A DNA stretch of 64,000 nucleotides from Candidatus Jettenia caeni (GCA_000296795.1 BAFH01000003.1:806401-870400); one strand, 5' to 3'. Counted from the first letter of the stretch, positions 25,977-35,586 are shown. Numbers and translations are program-made. The notes: generated from the letters alone by a model not told the origin.

Positions 25977-28900
25977 ATGAATATCATTGAGCCTTTTATA
26001 CGACGCCCGGTCATGACAACCCTTGTCATGATTGCTATTTTGCTTTTTGGTGTTGCAGGATATCGGTTTCTTCCGGTAAATGATTTACCCAATGTGGATT
26101 TTCCGACCATCCTGGTAAGCGCCAGCCTTCCCGGTGCAAGTCCGGAAACCATGGCTTCCTCTGTTGCAACTCCATTGGAAAGACAATTCTCTACCATTGC
26201 CGGATTGGATTCTATGAGCTCATCCAATTCTTTAGGCAGCACACAAATTACCTTACAATTTAATTTAAACCGGGATATTGATGCAGCAGCGCTGGATGTT
26301 CAGTCTGCAATTACAGCGGCATCAGGCAATCTTCCCCGTGAGATGTTAACCCCTCCTTCTTATAAGAAGGTAAATCCTGCCGATTTGCCTATTCTTTACC
26401 TGTCACTGAGTTCATCCACACTCCTTCTCTCCGTAGTGAACGAATATGCAGAAACTTTTATGGCGCAGCGTATTTCCATGATTGATGGAGTAGCTCAGGT
26501 TCTCGTCTACGGCTCGCAGAAATATGCTGTCCGGATTCAACTTGACCCGACAGCCCTTGCCACACGGGGTATCGGAATAGATGAGGTGGAGCATGCTATC
26601 CGGCAGGGTAATGTCAATCTTCCCACAGGAACACTCTATGGAACTCATCAGGCGTTTACGGTGCAGGCAACTGGCCAGCTTACCAACGCCGCCGCTTACC
26701 GGTCTCTCATCGTGGCCTATCGTAATGGATCTCCCGTGCGTCTTCAGGAACTGGGAAGGGTCATTGATAGCGTCCAGATTGATAAAGTGGCAAACTGGTA
26801 TAACCGTACTCGTGCTATTGTTTTGGCTATACAACGGCAGCCAGGTACCAATACGGTGGAAGTTGTGGATAACATCCGGAAGCTTATGTCCAGCTTTCAT
26901 GCGCAATTGCCGGCTTCGGTTAGCCTTGATATTCTTTTCGACCGGTCCGTTATCATTCGTGAATCTGTCGAAGATGTTAAGTTTACTTTGCTCCTGACTA
27001 TCTGTCTCGTAGTAATGGTAATATTTCTTTTTCTCCGTAACATCTCTGCGACGGTTATTCCTAGTTTAGCAGTGCCTTTATCAATTATTGGTACCTTTGC
27101 TGTTATGTACCTTTTGGACTATAGTCTGAATAATCTCTCTCTTATGGCATTGACTCTCTCGGTAGGGTTTGTAGTGGATGATGCTATCGTCATGCTGGAA
27201 AATATTGTCCGTCACAGAGAAATGGGAAAGGGGATGTTTCAGGCAGCCCTTCATGGATCCAAAGAAATCGGTTTTACTATTGTATCTATGACAATCTCTC
27301 TTGCAGCCGTTTTTATTCCGGTTTTTTTTATGGGAGGAATTATTGGCCGGTTGCTTCATGAATTTGCAGTGACCATTAGTATGGCAATCCTGATTTCCGG
27401 TTTTGTCTCTTTAAGCCTTACCCCCATGCTTTGCAGTCGGTTTTTGCGGTCATCTGATTCGACGAAACATGGCCGCTTGTATGCCACTTTTGAACGTTTT
27501 TTTGATAGTATGCTTTTCGTGTACCAAGGGAGTCTTCAATGGGTTTTAAAACATCGCTTAGCTACCATGCTATTCTCCATTGTTATTCTCTTTCTTACCC
27601 TGTATCTTTTTCGCGTAATTCCCAAAGGATTTATTCCCAGTGAGGATAGAAACCAGATTGTCATAACGACAGAGGCGTCGCAGGATATTTCCTTCGATGC
27701 CATGGTAGAACATCAGCAAGCGGTAGCCAGGGTTTTTCAAAATGATCCAAATGTCATGTCCTACTCGTCAAATGTCACAACAAGCAACCAGGGGCGTATC
27801 TTTCTGCGTCTGAAGCCGCGTTCCCAGCGCCGTTTCAGTGTTGATGAACTTATCCAGGAATTTCGTTCTAAACTGGCAAAAATTCCTGGCATTATGGTCT
27901 TCATGCAAAATCCTCCCCCCATCCGGATTGGAGGGCAGTTAACGAAGAGCCTCTATCAATTTACCCTGCAGTGCCCGGATACAAAAGAATTATTCCACTA
28001 TGCCTCCTTGCTTGAAAATACCATGCAGGCATTACCTGAACTTCAGGATGTAACGAGTGACCTGCAGATCAAAAGTCGCCAGGTAAGTATTGAGATTGAC
28101 CGTGATAAGGCTTCAACTCTTGGTATCACAGCGGATCAGATTGAAAATGCCCTTTACAATGCTTACAGTTCCCGGCAGATTTCAACTATCTATACGCCGA
28201 ACAATCAATATTGGGTTATTATGGAACTTGAACCACACTATCAGAAGGATCCATCAGCGCTTTCCATGCTGTATATCCGTTCAGTCAGTGGACAATTGGT
28301 ACCTTTGAGTGCAATAGTGAAATTTACAGAAAGTGTTGGACCTTTAACGATAAATCACTTTGGCCAGTTGCCCTCTGTTACTATTTCTTTTAATTTGAGA
28401 CCCGGTGTAGCTTTAAGTGACGCTGTGGATGTTGTGGGGAAAACCGCGCGCAGTATCCTTCCCGATACTATCAGTACCAGTTTTCAAGGTACTGCCCAGG
28501 AATTTGAGGCATCATTAAAAGGTTTGGGCATATTGCTTATTCTGTCTATTCTGGTTATTTACATAGTATTGGGTATCCTCTATGAGAGTTTTATTCATCC
28601 GTTGACTATCCTGTCAGGCCTTCCTTCCGCAGGTGTTGGAGCGTTATTGACCATTTTGATTTTCCGTGAGGATTTAAATATCTACACGTTTGTAGGAATT
28701 ATTATGCTGGTAGGCATCGTCAAAAAAAATGCCATTATGATGATTGATTTTGCCCTGGATGCACAGAGAAATGAAGGGAAAAATGCCGCTGATGCTATCT
28801 ACGATGGCTGCATCGTGCGTTTCCGTCCCATTATGATGACAACTCTGGCGGCCCTGATGGGCGCATTACCTATTGCATTCGGTTTTGGCGCAGGAGCTGA

Positions 28901-29111
28901 ATCACGTCGCCCGTTAGGTCTGGCCGTAGTCGGTGGCTTATTATTTTCTCAAATTGTGACGCTGTACATAACACCGGTTTATTATATTTACCTGGAATCT
29001 CTGAAAGAAAAGATAGGGAGATGGGTACGATCCGGTACCGTAACGAAAAATATAACCTGTGACACGGCACAGGGGTGTGATATGACAAAGGTGAGACATG
29101 ATACATTATAA
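25977..29111 (+). CDS. RND multidrug efflux pump (MdtB/AcrB type)
   Basis: 1044 residues, the standard RND length. N-terminal 'IEPFIRRPVMTTLVMIAILLFG' and two six-helix halves with large periplasmic loops are visible. The proton-relay residues are present: the Asp pair in 'SVGFVVDDAIVMLENIVRH' (TM4) and Lys in 'MLVGIVKKNAIMMIDFA' (TM10). 'FIPVFFMGGIIGRLLHEFAVTIS' is characteristic of the MdtB/MdtC/AcrB group. It exports drugs or other amphiphiles using the proton gradient. It is last in the efflux block and is followed by a palindromic repeat. Confidence 0.96.
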   Translation: MNIIEPFIRRPVMTTLVMIAILLFGVAGYRFLPVNDLPNVDFPTILVSASLPGASPETMASSVATPLERQFSTIAGLDSMSSSNSLGSTQITLQFNLNRDIDAAALDVQSAITAASGNLPREMLTPPSYKKVNPADLPILYLSLSSSTLLLSVVNEYAETFMAQRISMIDGVAQVLVYGSQKYAVRIQLDPTALATRGIGIDEVEHAIRQGNVNLPTGTLYGTHQAFTVQATGQLTNAAAYRSLIVAYRNGSPVRLQELGRVIDSVQIDKVANWYNRTRAIVLAIQRQPGTNTVEVVDNIRKLMSSFHAQLPASVSLDILFDRSVIIRESVEDVKFTLLLTICLVVMVIFLFLRNISATVIPSLAVPLSIIGTFAVMYLLDYSLNNLSLMALTLSVGFVVDDAIVMLENIVRHREMGKGMFQAALHGSKEIGFTIVSMTISLAAVFIPVFFMGGIIGRLLHEFAVTISMAILISGFVSLSLTPMLCSRFLRSSDSTKHGRLYATFERFFDSMLFVYQGSLQWVLKHRLATMLFSIVILFLTLYLFRVIPKGFIPSEDRNQIVITTEASQDISFDAMVEHQQAVARVFQNDPNVMSYSSNVTTSNQGRIFLRLKPRSQRRFSVDELIQEFRSKLAKIPGIMVFMQNPPPIRIGGQLTKSLYQFTLQCPDTKELFHYASLLENTMQALPELQDVTSDLQIKSRQVSIEIDRDKASTLGITADQIENALYNAYSSRQISTIYTPNNQYWVIMELEPHYQKDPSALSMLYIRSVSGQLVPLSAIVKFTESVGPLTINHFGQLPSVTISFNLRPGVALSDAVDVVGKTARSILPDTISTSFQGTAQEFEASLKGLGILLILSILVIYIVLGILYESFIHPLTILSGLPSAGVGALLTILIFREDLNIYTFVGIIMLVGIVKKNAIMMIDFALDAQRNEGKNAADAIYDGCIVRFRPIMMTTLAALMGALPIAFGFGAGAESRRPLGLAVVGGLLFSQIVTLYITPVYYIYLESLKEKIGRWVRSGTVTKNITCDTAQGCDMTKVRHDTL

Positions 29112-29124
29112 GAATGATAAATTT

Positions 29125-29219
29125 AATGTATAGGAATTTCAAACTAACTATGGAGTGGCAAGGCACGCCTTGCCACTACACGTTGCTAAAGTCGCCGAAG
29201 GCCTGTTTTAATGTAGAGG
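29125..29219. repeat. ATGTATAGGAATTTCAA-family repeat
   Basis: Left end ATGTATAGGAATTTCAA, one strong hairpin GTGGCAAGGC / GCCTTGCCAC, and right end GTCGCCGAAGGCCTG with TTTTAATGTAGAGGAA. It sits between the convergent RND pump and VOC genes. The same hairpin type recurs near 59055-59120. Confidence 0.75.
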
Positions 29220-29248
29220 AAATCCAAAGTTAAAAAGAATCGTGTATG

Positions 29249-29707
29249 TTATTGATATTCTGCTAATTCCAACAATATCCCGTCCGGATCGAGAAAGTAA
29301 CAAAGTATTTTATGTCCTGCATCATGAGTTACAGTACTTGTTGGTACAGCGACAGGATTACTGATGACTTTGATTCCTGCTTCTTTTAAATGCCTTGCTA
29401 CTGTGTGGATATTCTCTACTCTAAAGGCAATATGCCTTAAGCCAATAGTGTTTGCAAGGGAATTTATTGAAAGTATCTCACCCCGAGGTGATGTATAGCA
29501 AAGTAACTCCAAACGTGGTTCTCCGGCAGGCGCTACTATATAGACTACATCGGCGTGGATGTTTTTAAGGCCTACGACAGATTCAATCCAGTCTCCTTCA
29601 AGATGAGCTCTTCGAATTTCTTTAAACCCCAATAGTTCAGTATAAAATTGAACAGACCGTTCCAGATTGGAAACTACCAGGTTGATGTGGTCAACGGCAT
29701 AGATCAT
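29249..29707 (-). CDS. VOC-family (glyoxalase-like) protein
   Basis: 152 residues with two betaalphabetabetabeta modules. The expected four metal ligands can be read: His in 'VDHINLVV', Glu in 'PRLELLCY', His in 'GLRHIAFRV' and Glu in 'GILLELAEY'. The family includes lactoylglutathione lyase, methylmalonyl-CoA epimerase and dioxygenases; the sequence does not allow a choice. A very good AAGGAGT ribosome binding site precedes the ATG at 29707. It is monocistronic, convergent with the efflux block. Confidence 0.88.
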   Translation of the reverse strand: MIYAVDHINLVVSNLERSVQFYTELLGFKEIRRAHLEGDWIESVVGLKNIHADVVYIVAPAGEPRLELLCYTSPRGEILSINSLANTIGLRHIAFRVENIHTVARHLKEAGIKVISNPVAVPTSTVTHDAGHKILCYFLDPDGILLELAEYQ

Positions 29708-30374
29708 GGATTACTCCTTACTTCCCTGTTCTGAAAAGATGGAAAGCTTTTCTGTACTATAGTATTCCTTTTATTCTCTAAACTTGCGGTATTCTAACGT
29801 CAAACTATAATAAAATCAAAGGTTAAAGATGGTCCGGAGATTTAAATACAATAAATCAGAGGGAGAGATATGTATGTTATAAGGTATGTTTTTAGGGAAA
29901 AATACTCCTCATGATATGCTCCATGCTTTTATAAAGCTGGAAATAGGACTTGAAAATTAAGTGATTTTCTATAGTATGCACATTACGTATGTTGTCATTG
30001 TTTTCACGAGTTTGCAACCATTATCCTCTGTTTAAGCCTCGGGATTCATAGATAAGCCACTTCAAATATCATCACAGGCGACTAATATTGTGATATTCCT
30101 ACCCTTTGTGAATTAAGGGAAAAAGGAATTGCGTATAAGGTAATGCCTGAAAAGTAAGGGATTAAGGGATAGTGGTAAATAAACTCCTGAAGTTTATATT
30201 CTGGTACAGGAAATGCTTCATTTGATAAAAAGGCACATTTTTGGATTTTGCTCATACCAAATACTATCGAATTGTTATGAAAAAGAGGGAGCTTTTTGCT
30301 CAACTGCTGAGATTTGTTCGATAATACTTTGGTAGAAAACGTAATTTATTTTTAGGACAATTGGGAATAAACGC
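29708..30374. other. Non-coding region, no feature recognised
   Basis: 667 bp, AT-rich. The short minus-strand ORFs here have no RBS, no family resemblance, and one overlaps the start of the next gene. No hairpin repeat of the families seen elsewhere was found. It presumably contains promoters for the diverging VOC and ABC exporter genes. Confidence 0.4.
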
Positions 30375-32144
30375 ATGCTAAACATCTTAAAAAACTCTGC
30401 ACTGAAAAAATTTCTATCGTATATAAAACCGTATCGCTGGTTTATCGTAGCCGCTACTTTTTGCGGGCTATTGAAATACAACATTCCTTTAGTACTTCCC
30501 TGGGTTTTTAAAGACGTGATTGATCGTCTGTTATTACCATCTTCATTTGATTTTGCCAGATTCCATTCTATGATGATAGGCCTGATCGTGCTCTATCTGT
30601 TCTGGGCGCTATTTACGTACTTGAGATCTTTCTTTGCCGATCGGGCTGGTCAAAGGCTTATCTTTGATTTACGGCATGAGTTATATGTTCACCTGCAGCG
30701 GATGTCGCTGAGTTTTTACGAGAAACGTCAGGTAGGCTCCGTTGCGTCACGCCTGATCGGTGATATATCGGTTGCCCAGAGCTTTGTGGGCGCCGCCTTT
30801 ACCAACACGATTATGGATGCCAGCTCCCTTATTTTTATTACCGTCTTGCTTTTTCATATGAATTGGCGGCTGGCGCTGGTTTCCATTGCTGTTTTCCCTT
30901 TTTATGTTATTTTAAACAAATTTTTCAAATCCCGAATAAGAAAGACCAGCATGTTAGCGCAGAGAAAAATGGAAGAAATATCCGGGAATCTTCACGAAAA
31001 GTTGGGTGGAATTTCAATTATACAATCTTATACACGGGAAAAGGCGGAAGAGAGACTTTTTTTCCATGATAATCGCGAGTATTTATCCTATCAGCTGGAA
31101 AATATAAATCATAATGCAACTGCATTGGCCGTAATTGGTTTTTTGACTTCTGTCGCCCCAATTCTGGTTGTCTGGTATGGAGCGCTACAAGTCGTACATG
31201 GCCATCTAACGGTCGGTCAGTTAACAGCTTTTTATGCCTACCTGGGAATGTTTTACGGTCCTCTCAACCGGCTTACCGAGCTCAATATTCTCCTGGCCAA
31301 TTCCCAATCTGCAATAGAAAGAATTTTTGAAGTATTTAACACCTCGCCTGAAGTTGTGGATAGTCCTATTGCTAAGGAATACGGGCCTGTCAAAGGTGAG
31401 ATTAAATTCTCAAATGTTCATTTTACCTATGAGGTATCAAAAACTACCCTGAAGGATATCAATCTTCATATACCGGCTGGCTGTACTGTGGCGCTTGTCG
31501 GGCCGAGTGGGGCCGGGAAATCTACTTTCGTTAAGCTTATTCCAAGATTTTATGATGTCACATCAGGAAAAATTACCATTGATGGATGGGATATCCGGGA
31601 TTTTAAGCTCAATTGCCTGAGAAGACAAATTGCCACGGTGCCTCAGGAACCTATTCTGTTTTCCGGGACGATTTATGAGAATATTGTGTTTGGCAAACCT
31701 AATGCGACGGAAGAAGATGTGCAAGCTGCGGCTATTTCTGCTAACGCGCATGATTTTATTTGTAAATTGCCCAATGGGTATCAAACAGAAATTGGAGAGG
31801 GAGGTATGAAACTTTCCGGGGGCCAAAGGCAACGCATTTCTCTGGCGCGGGCATTCTTAAAGAATGCGCCTATTCTGCTTTTGGATGAAGCGACTTCAGC
31901 GCTGGATTCTAAGGCCGAAAATCTGATACAGCAGGCATTGAAGAGACTCATGATAGGCCGGACAACCTTAATTATTGCTCACCGGCTATCCACAATTCAA
32001 TCAGCGAATATGATTATTGTCTTTGATAATGGCGAAATTGTAGAAATTGGCAATCATCAGGAACTGTTGGAGCAATCATACGGACTGTACCGGGGGCTTT
32101 ACGAAGAACAATTCAATAAGAAATCTATTATGGCCATTAAATAA
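30375..32144 (+). CDS. MsbA-like ABC exporter (permease-ATPase fusion)
   Basis: 589 residues: six-helix exporter domain (about residues 15-325) and nucleotide-binding domain with Walker A 'GPSGAGKST', 'VPQEPILFSGTIYENIVFG', signature 'LSGGQRQRISLARAF' and Walker B 'LLLDEATSALD', H-loop 'IIAHRLST'. It is the third fused ABC exporter in this window and nearest the typical MsbA length; lipid or drug export is likely. It is alone on its strand. A short palindrome GGCCATTA/TAATGGCC (32132-32149) covers its stop codon. Confidence 0.92.
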   Translation: MLNILKNSALKKFLSYIKPYRWFIVAATFCGLLKYNIPLVLPWVFKDVIDRLLLPSSFDFARFHSMMIGLIVLYLFWALFTYLRSFFADRAGQRLIFDLRHELYVHLQRMSLSFYEKRQVGSVASRLIGDISVAQSFVGAAFTNTIMDASSLIFITVLLFHMNWRLALVSIAVFPFYVILNKFFKSRIRKTSMLAQRKMEEISGNLHEKLGGISIIQSYTREKAEERLFFHDNREYLSYQLENINHNATALAVIGFLTSVAPILVVWYGALQVVHGHLTVGQLTAFYAYLGMFYGPLNRLTELNILLANSQSAIERIFEVFNTSPEVVDSPIAKEYGPVKGEIKFSNVHFTYEVSKTTLKDINLHIPAGCTVALVGPSGAGKSTFVKLIPRFYDVTSGKITIDGWDIRDFKLNCLRRQIATVPQEPILFSGTIYENIVFGKPNATEEDVQAAAISANAHDFICKLPNGYQTEIGEGGMKLSGGQRQRISLARAFLKNAPILLLDEATSALDSKAENLIQQALKRLMIGRTTLIIAHRLSTIQSANMIIVFDNGEIVEIGNHQELLEQSYGLYRGLYEEQFNKKSIMAIK

Positions 32145-32176
32145 TGGCCTGCCTCTTATTATCATTGGCCTGATTT

Positions 32177-32362
32177 AATGCATAGGAATTCCAATGTTTT
32201 GTTGTAGGGGCAGGTTTTAAACCTGCCCTACTTGTGTTCACTCTTGCCTTGTAGATTCAAAACGTTTGTATTTGTTTTCCGTTTGCCCGAACACAAGGCT
32301 CGCCCATCGCCGGTGTTATAAAAAAGTCACCGAAGTCCTATTTTAAATGCATAGGAATTACA
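32177..32362. repeat. ATGCATAGGAATTCCAA-family repeat
   Basis: Variant left end, a hairpin GTAGGGGCAGGTTT/AAACCTGCCCTAC, a spacer, then AAAAGTCACCGAAGTCCTA and a second family end (AAATGCATAGGAATTACAA). The same interior, diverged, is at about 58762-58925 in the same orientation. It lies between convergent exporter and nfo genes. Confidence 0.7.
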
Positions 32363-32364
32363 AT

Positions 32365-33210
32365 TTACGTAATCATGCCTCTTAATAGTTGGAGATTCGT
32401 TCTAAACCACTCGTCTCCTCCCGGAGTCTCAAGTATCATGGGTATATTTTTAAATTGTATATCGTTTACAAGAAGACGAAAAGGGTCATTTCCGATACAT
32501 CCGTACCCTAAATTCTCATGTCGGTCGATGCGTGTTCCTAAACCCTTTTTAGAATCGTTGATATGGAAAATTGCTATTTTATCGAGTCCTATACTATCGT
32601 GAAACTTCCGGAAAGTTTCTGCGTAGGCTTTTTCTGTTCTCATATCATATCCTGCTGCAAAGGCATGGCAGGTATCAAAACAAACTCCGACCCTGCTTTT
32701 ATCCTGTACAAGCTCGATTATCTTTGCCAGATGTTCAAACGTATAGCCAAGAGCAGATCCCTGGCCTGCTGTATTTTCTATGAGTAATTTCAGTTTGGAA
32801 CCTTTTGTTTGGTCAATCATGATGTTAATACTTTCAGCTATAAGGTTAAGGCAGACATCTTCCGAAATCTTGTTCATATGTGATCCCGGATGCAACACAA
32901 GCCCCGACGCATGTAAATATTCAGCCCGAATAATCTCCTCCAGAAAGGCATTGCGTGATTTTTTTAGTTTTTCTTTTTCAGGACTACCGAGATTCATGAG
33001 ATATGAGGTGTGTATTACTACGGATCTGACCGTTGATTTCCCAAGATTCTCCTTATATTGAACAACCTCTTTTTCTGATAATGATTTTGCTTCCCACCGT
33101 AACTGCTGTTTACTAAAAATCTGTATAGTATCGCATTGTAATGTATCTCCACGCATCGGAGCATTTTCAATACCACCGGAGATTGAGACGTGTGCGCCAA
33201 GCAAGGCCAT
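32365..33210 (-). CDS. nfo: Endonuclease IV (deoxyribonuclease IV)
   Basis: 281 residues, the usual length of the TIM-barrel AP endonuclease 2 family. Zinc-ligand motifs are visible: 'GAHVSISGGI', 'LVLHPGSH', 'IENTAGQGSALGYTFEHL', 'VGVCFDTCHAFAAGYD', 'FHINDSKKGLGTRIDRHENLGYG' and 'ILETPGGD'. It cuts at abasic sites in base-excision repair and needs no other partner. AAGGAA precedes ATG 33210. Together with UvrA, RecJ, RecQ and the MutY-like enzyme it gives the window a rich DNA-repair set. Confidence 0.95.
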   Translation of the reverse strand: MALLGAHVSISGGIENAPMRGDTLQCDTIQIFSKQQLRWEAKSLSEKEVVQYKENLGKSTVRSVVIHTSYLMNLGSPEKEKLKKSRNAFLEEIIRAEYLHASGLVLHPGSHMNKISEDVCLNLIAESINIMIDQTKGSKLKLLIENTAGQGSALGYTFEHLAKIIELVQDKSRVGVCFDTCHAFAAGYDMRTEKAYAETFRKFHDSIGLDKIAIFHINDSKKGLGTRIDRHENLGYGCIGNDPFRLLVNDIQFKNIPMILETPGGDEWFRTNLQLLRGMIT

Positions 33211-33377
33211 GTAATTTTTCCTTATTTATAGATAGAATGGACAAAATAACGGATTCATATGAATTTAGAGCGTTATATTAATAAAGAAAAAGATATAGAA
33301 ACACAAGGAATTAACGTGTTACTATATACAAAGGATGCTATTACGAAAGATAGAAACAGAAAAATGGGAGATTGGAA

Positions 33378-33863
33378 ATGGATATATATGAATATGCAAT
33401 GCAGATGGAGAAGGATGGCGAGAATTACTATCGTGAACTAGCTGGAAAGATTGATAATAAAGGGCTTACCTATATATTTACCGGGCTTGCAGATGCAGAG
33501 GTAATTCATTATCAGATCTTTTTGAAGATGAAGAAGAATGAAAAAGTATTTGTGGCTGATACACCGATATTAACAAAGGTAAAAAATATCTTTATAAAGA
33601 TGAAGGAGGAAAAAGAGATTGCGGGCATTCATACCTCACAGATAGAACTGTATAAAAAGGCTCAGGAGATTGAAAAGAAGAGCCAGGAGTTTTATAGAGA
33701 AAAAGCTCATGAGGTAAAGGACCCATCACAAAAAGAGGCATTCCTGAAGATTGCAGAGGAAGAGAAGAAGCATTTTTTCATATTGGAGAATATCATTGTT
33801 TTTGTTTCACGTGCTGAGAATTGGCTTGAAAATGCTGAATGGTACCGTTTTGATGAATATTAA
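33378..33863 (+). CDS. Ferritin-like / rubrerythrin-like diiron protein
   Basis: 161 residues from ATG 33378, 7 bp after GGGAG; the in-frame TTG 33372 is too close to that RBS. It is one four-helix domain with the paired metal motifs: Glu in 'MEKDGENYYREL', E-x2-H in 'DAEVIHYQIF', Glu in 'EIEKKSQEFYREKA' and E-x2-H in 'EEEKKHFFIL'. No rubredoxin domain with Cys pairs is present, so it is a rubredoxin-less ferritin-like protein, perhaps for peroxide reduction or iron handling. The C-terminal 'ENAEWYRFDEY' is unassigned. It is monocistronic. Confidence 0.85.
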   Translation: MDIYEYAMQMEKDGENYYRELAGKIDNKGLTYIFTGLADAEVIHYQIFLKMKKNEKVFVADTPILTKVKNIFIKMKEEKEIAGIHTSQIELYKKAQEIEKKSQEFYREKAHEVKDPSQKEAFLKIAEEEKKHFFILENIIVFVSRAENWLENAEWYRFDEY

Positions 33864-34269
33864 CCCACCTTGAGTAAGAACCTATCAGAAAACCTATGAG
33901 AGCTATTGAAAAATTGCCTGAAAGAGGGATTTTCTGGTATAGTGATTAACGATGGAAACCAGACAACATATGGCGGAGACAAAGTTTTGTCAACCACATG
34001 CTCTGCGGTATCGTGATCAATGTTTGCCATGTACCCAATGGTAGAGACGCAAGATGTTGCGTCTCTACGTTGTGCTCTGACACACGCTGGTGTACTTGGT
34101 TTCATCCATGGAGTTTATAATCATTTCACCCCTTCGGGGTTATTTACTCGTGGTTGTGTGTTATCTATAATCATGACAGCCCTTCGGGCTTAGATTATAG
34201 TATCTCATGATTATTGTTCCCTTACGCTGTAGTTACAGAGATCACACATGAGGCTATCTTTGGCAGGAG

Positions 34270-34433
34270 GTAACTATTCAGCGTGTTTGAGCGACAAATA
34301 CTATAAATATGGTAAAAAACGCTCGATTTGCATTTTCTGCCTATGTATGGCGGTACTACCTATGGTTAATTTTTGTGATTATGACTATTTTATGCCATAT
34401 ATTGTATTCGTGAAAATCACGCTTAATAGTTAC
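34270..34433. mobile_element. 164-bp IS66-like MITE
   Basis: Termini GTAACTATTCAGCGTG and GTAACTATTAAGCGTG (reverse complement of the right end) are flanked by a perfect 8-bp duplication GGCAGGAG (34262-34269 and 34434-34441). The other two composite copies have the uninterrupted site (CTCTCCTGCCAAAGATA). GTAA ends with 8-bp duplications are features of IS66-family elements; that link is inference. It encodes no transposase. Confidence 0.8.
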
Positions 34434-34551
34434 GGCAGGAGAGACATAAAATCTTACCGTCTCTCCTCATGAAAAAACGAAGTCGATGTAGGGCGAGGCT
34501 TTAGCCTTGCCGCCCCGCCTGAATAGCGCACGGGGGATGGCAACCCTAAAG

Positions 34552-34658
34552 AGCCTGTGCAAAAAGTATGACTATTTTTAGTCACAACACACTATACGGT
34601 ATTTTCACATTTAGATCAATACTGTATATGACCCCGCTTGGGACTTTTTGCACAAGCT
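34552..34658. mobile_element. 107-bp MITE with 6-bp target duplication, copy 2
   Basis: Counterpart of 18073-18179, flanked by CTAAAG at 34546-34551 and 34659-34664 (CTTTAG on the other strand). It is at the same site of the composite repeat, so the insertion predates the separation of these two copies. Confidence 0.8.
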
Positions 34659-35013
34659 CTAAAGGGCGCCCTACGGAATTGAAATTTCTCAACATTAAAC
34701 GCAGAGATACACGATGTTGCAATGGTAAAGATACAAGATGTTGCGTTTGTCGGTTGTAGAGACGCAAAATCTTGTGATTGTACAGACGCAAGATTTTGCG
34801 TCTGTACTCAATCCCGTAGGGATGTCATGATTATAGCAAAAGCAGAAAAAAGCCCTTCAACCCCGAAGGGGTGACATGGGATATCTGCGTTGGGATGTCA
34901 TCCCTTCGGAATTTCATGGTAGGGTATATTGTACCCAGAATCATTTCGCACTTTCGGAGTTGATGCGGTATGTTCGGTCTCATACAGAAGGTGCTATAGT
35001 TTTCACATAGGCA

Positions 35014-35586
35014 TTATTTTTCAACAATTGCCTGCTCAATGATGACTTGAAAAAGAGGGACATCATCGTAACCGCTTTTAGATGCAGTGCTCTGATTTTC
35101 AATGGCATCTACCACGTTCATACCACCTACAACCTTGCCAAATACACAGTAACCCCATCCGGCAGAGTTCTTTCCTTTATGATCAAGGAAGTCGTTATCC
35201 GCTGTATTGATAAAGAACTGAGAGCTGGCAGAGTGAGGATCTGCCTTACGCGCCATAGCTATCGTGCCACGGCTATTTTTGAGTCCGTTATCCGCCTCAT
35301 TGGTAATTGGAGCGCGGGTAGGTTTTTCACGCATATCAGGAGTCAAACCCCCACCCTGAATCATGAATCCCTTAATTACCCGATGAAAAATAGCGCCATT
35401 ATAAAATCCATCACGTGCGTAACGGAGAAAATTTTCCACCGTTTTTGGGGCCGATTGAGGATCAAGCTCCAGGGCAATAATCCCATGATTGGTTTTTAAC
35501 TGAACACGGGGATTAGACGGGTTTGCATAAACAGATTGGACAAGATAAAACAGGGTAATACAGAGTATAACTACGATTTTTTTCAA
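35014..35586 (-). CDS. ppiA: Exported cyclophilin-type peptidyl-prolyl isomerase
   Basis: 190 residues starting at TTG 35586, chosen because AGGAGG lies 7 bp upstream and the product then begins with a signal peptide ('KKIVVILCITLFYLVQSVYA'). The cyclophilin core is complete: 'ALELDPQSAPKTVENFLRYA', 'FHRVIKGFMIQGGG', 'IAMARKADPHSASSQFFIN' and 'YCVFGKVVGGMNVVD'. It assists folding of periplasmic proteins by isomerising prolyl bonds. It is monocistronic and faces away from the composite repeat at its 3' side. Confidence 0.92.
   Translation of the reverse strand: MKKIVVILCITLFYLVQSVYANPSNPRVQLKTNHGIIALELDPQSAPKTVENFLRYARDGFYNGAIFHRVIKGFMIQGGGLTPDMREKPTRAPITNEADNGLKNSRGTIAMARKADPHSASSQFFINTADNDFLDHKGKNSAGWGYCVFGKVVGGMNVVDAIENQSTASKSGYDDVPLFQVIIEQAIVEK

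Larger units (their letters stand above)
33938..35000 (-). repeat. Composite palindromic repeat, copy 2 (inverted)
   Basis: This is the reverse complement of the mosaic at 17806-18573, in the same order, with extra DNA near 33975-34035 and one additional 164-bp insertion. Recognisable parts include GCAAGATGTTGCGTCTCTAC, CCCCTTCGGGG, AGCCCTTCGGGCT, GGGCGAGGCTTTAGCC, CGACCGACA-type linker variants and CAATCCCGTAGGGATG. No gene is supported in this 1.1-kb stretch; small ORFs here run across hairpins. Confidence 0.8.

Noticed and set aside
30082-30484. Minus-strand ORFs of 69-73 aa before the third exporter
   Set aside because: One overlaps the exporter start, neither has an RBS, and the composition is typical of AT-rich non-coding DNA.
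33259-33441. 60-aa ORF before the ferritin-like gene
   Set aside because: It overlaps the ferritin-like start in another frame, with low-complexity Lys/Asn/Ile content and no RBS.
34248-34472. 74-aa ORF across the 164-bp MITE
   Set aside because: It spans the MITE and its duplicated target and is absent at the empty sites.
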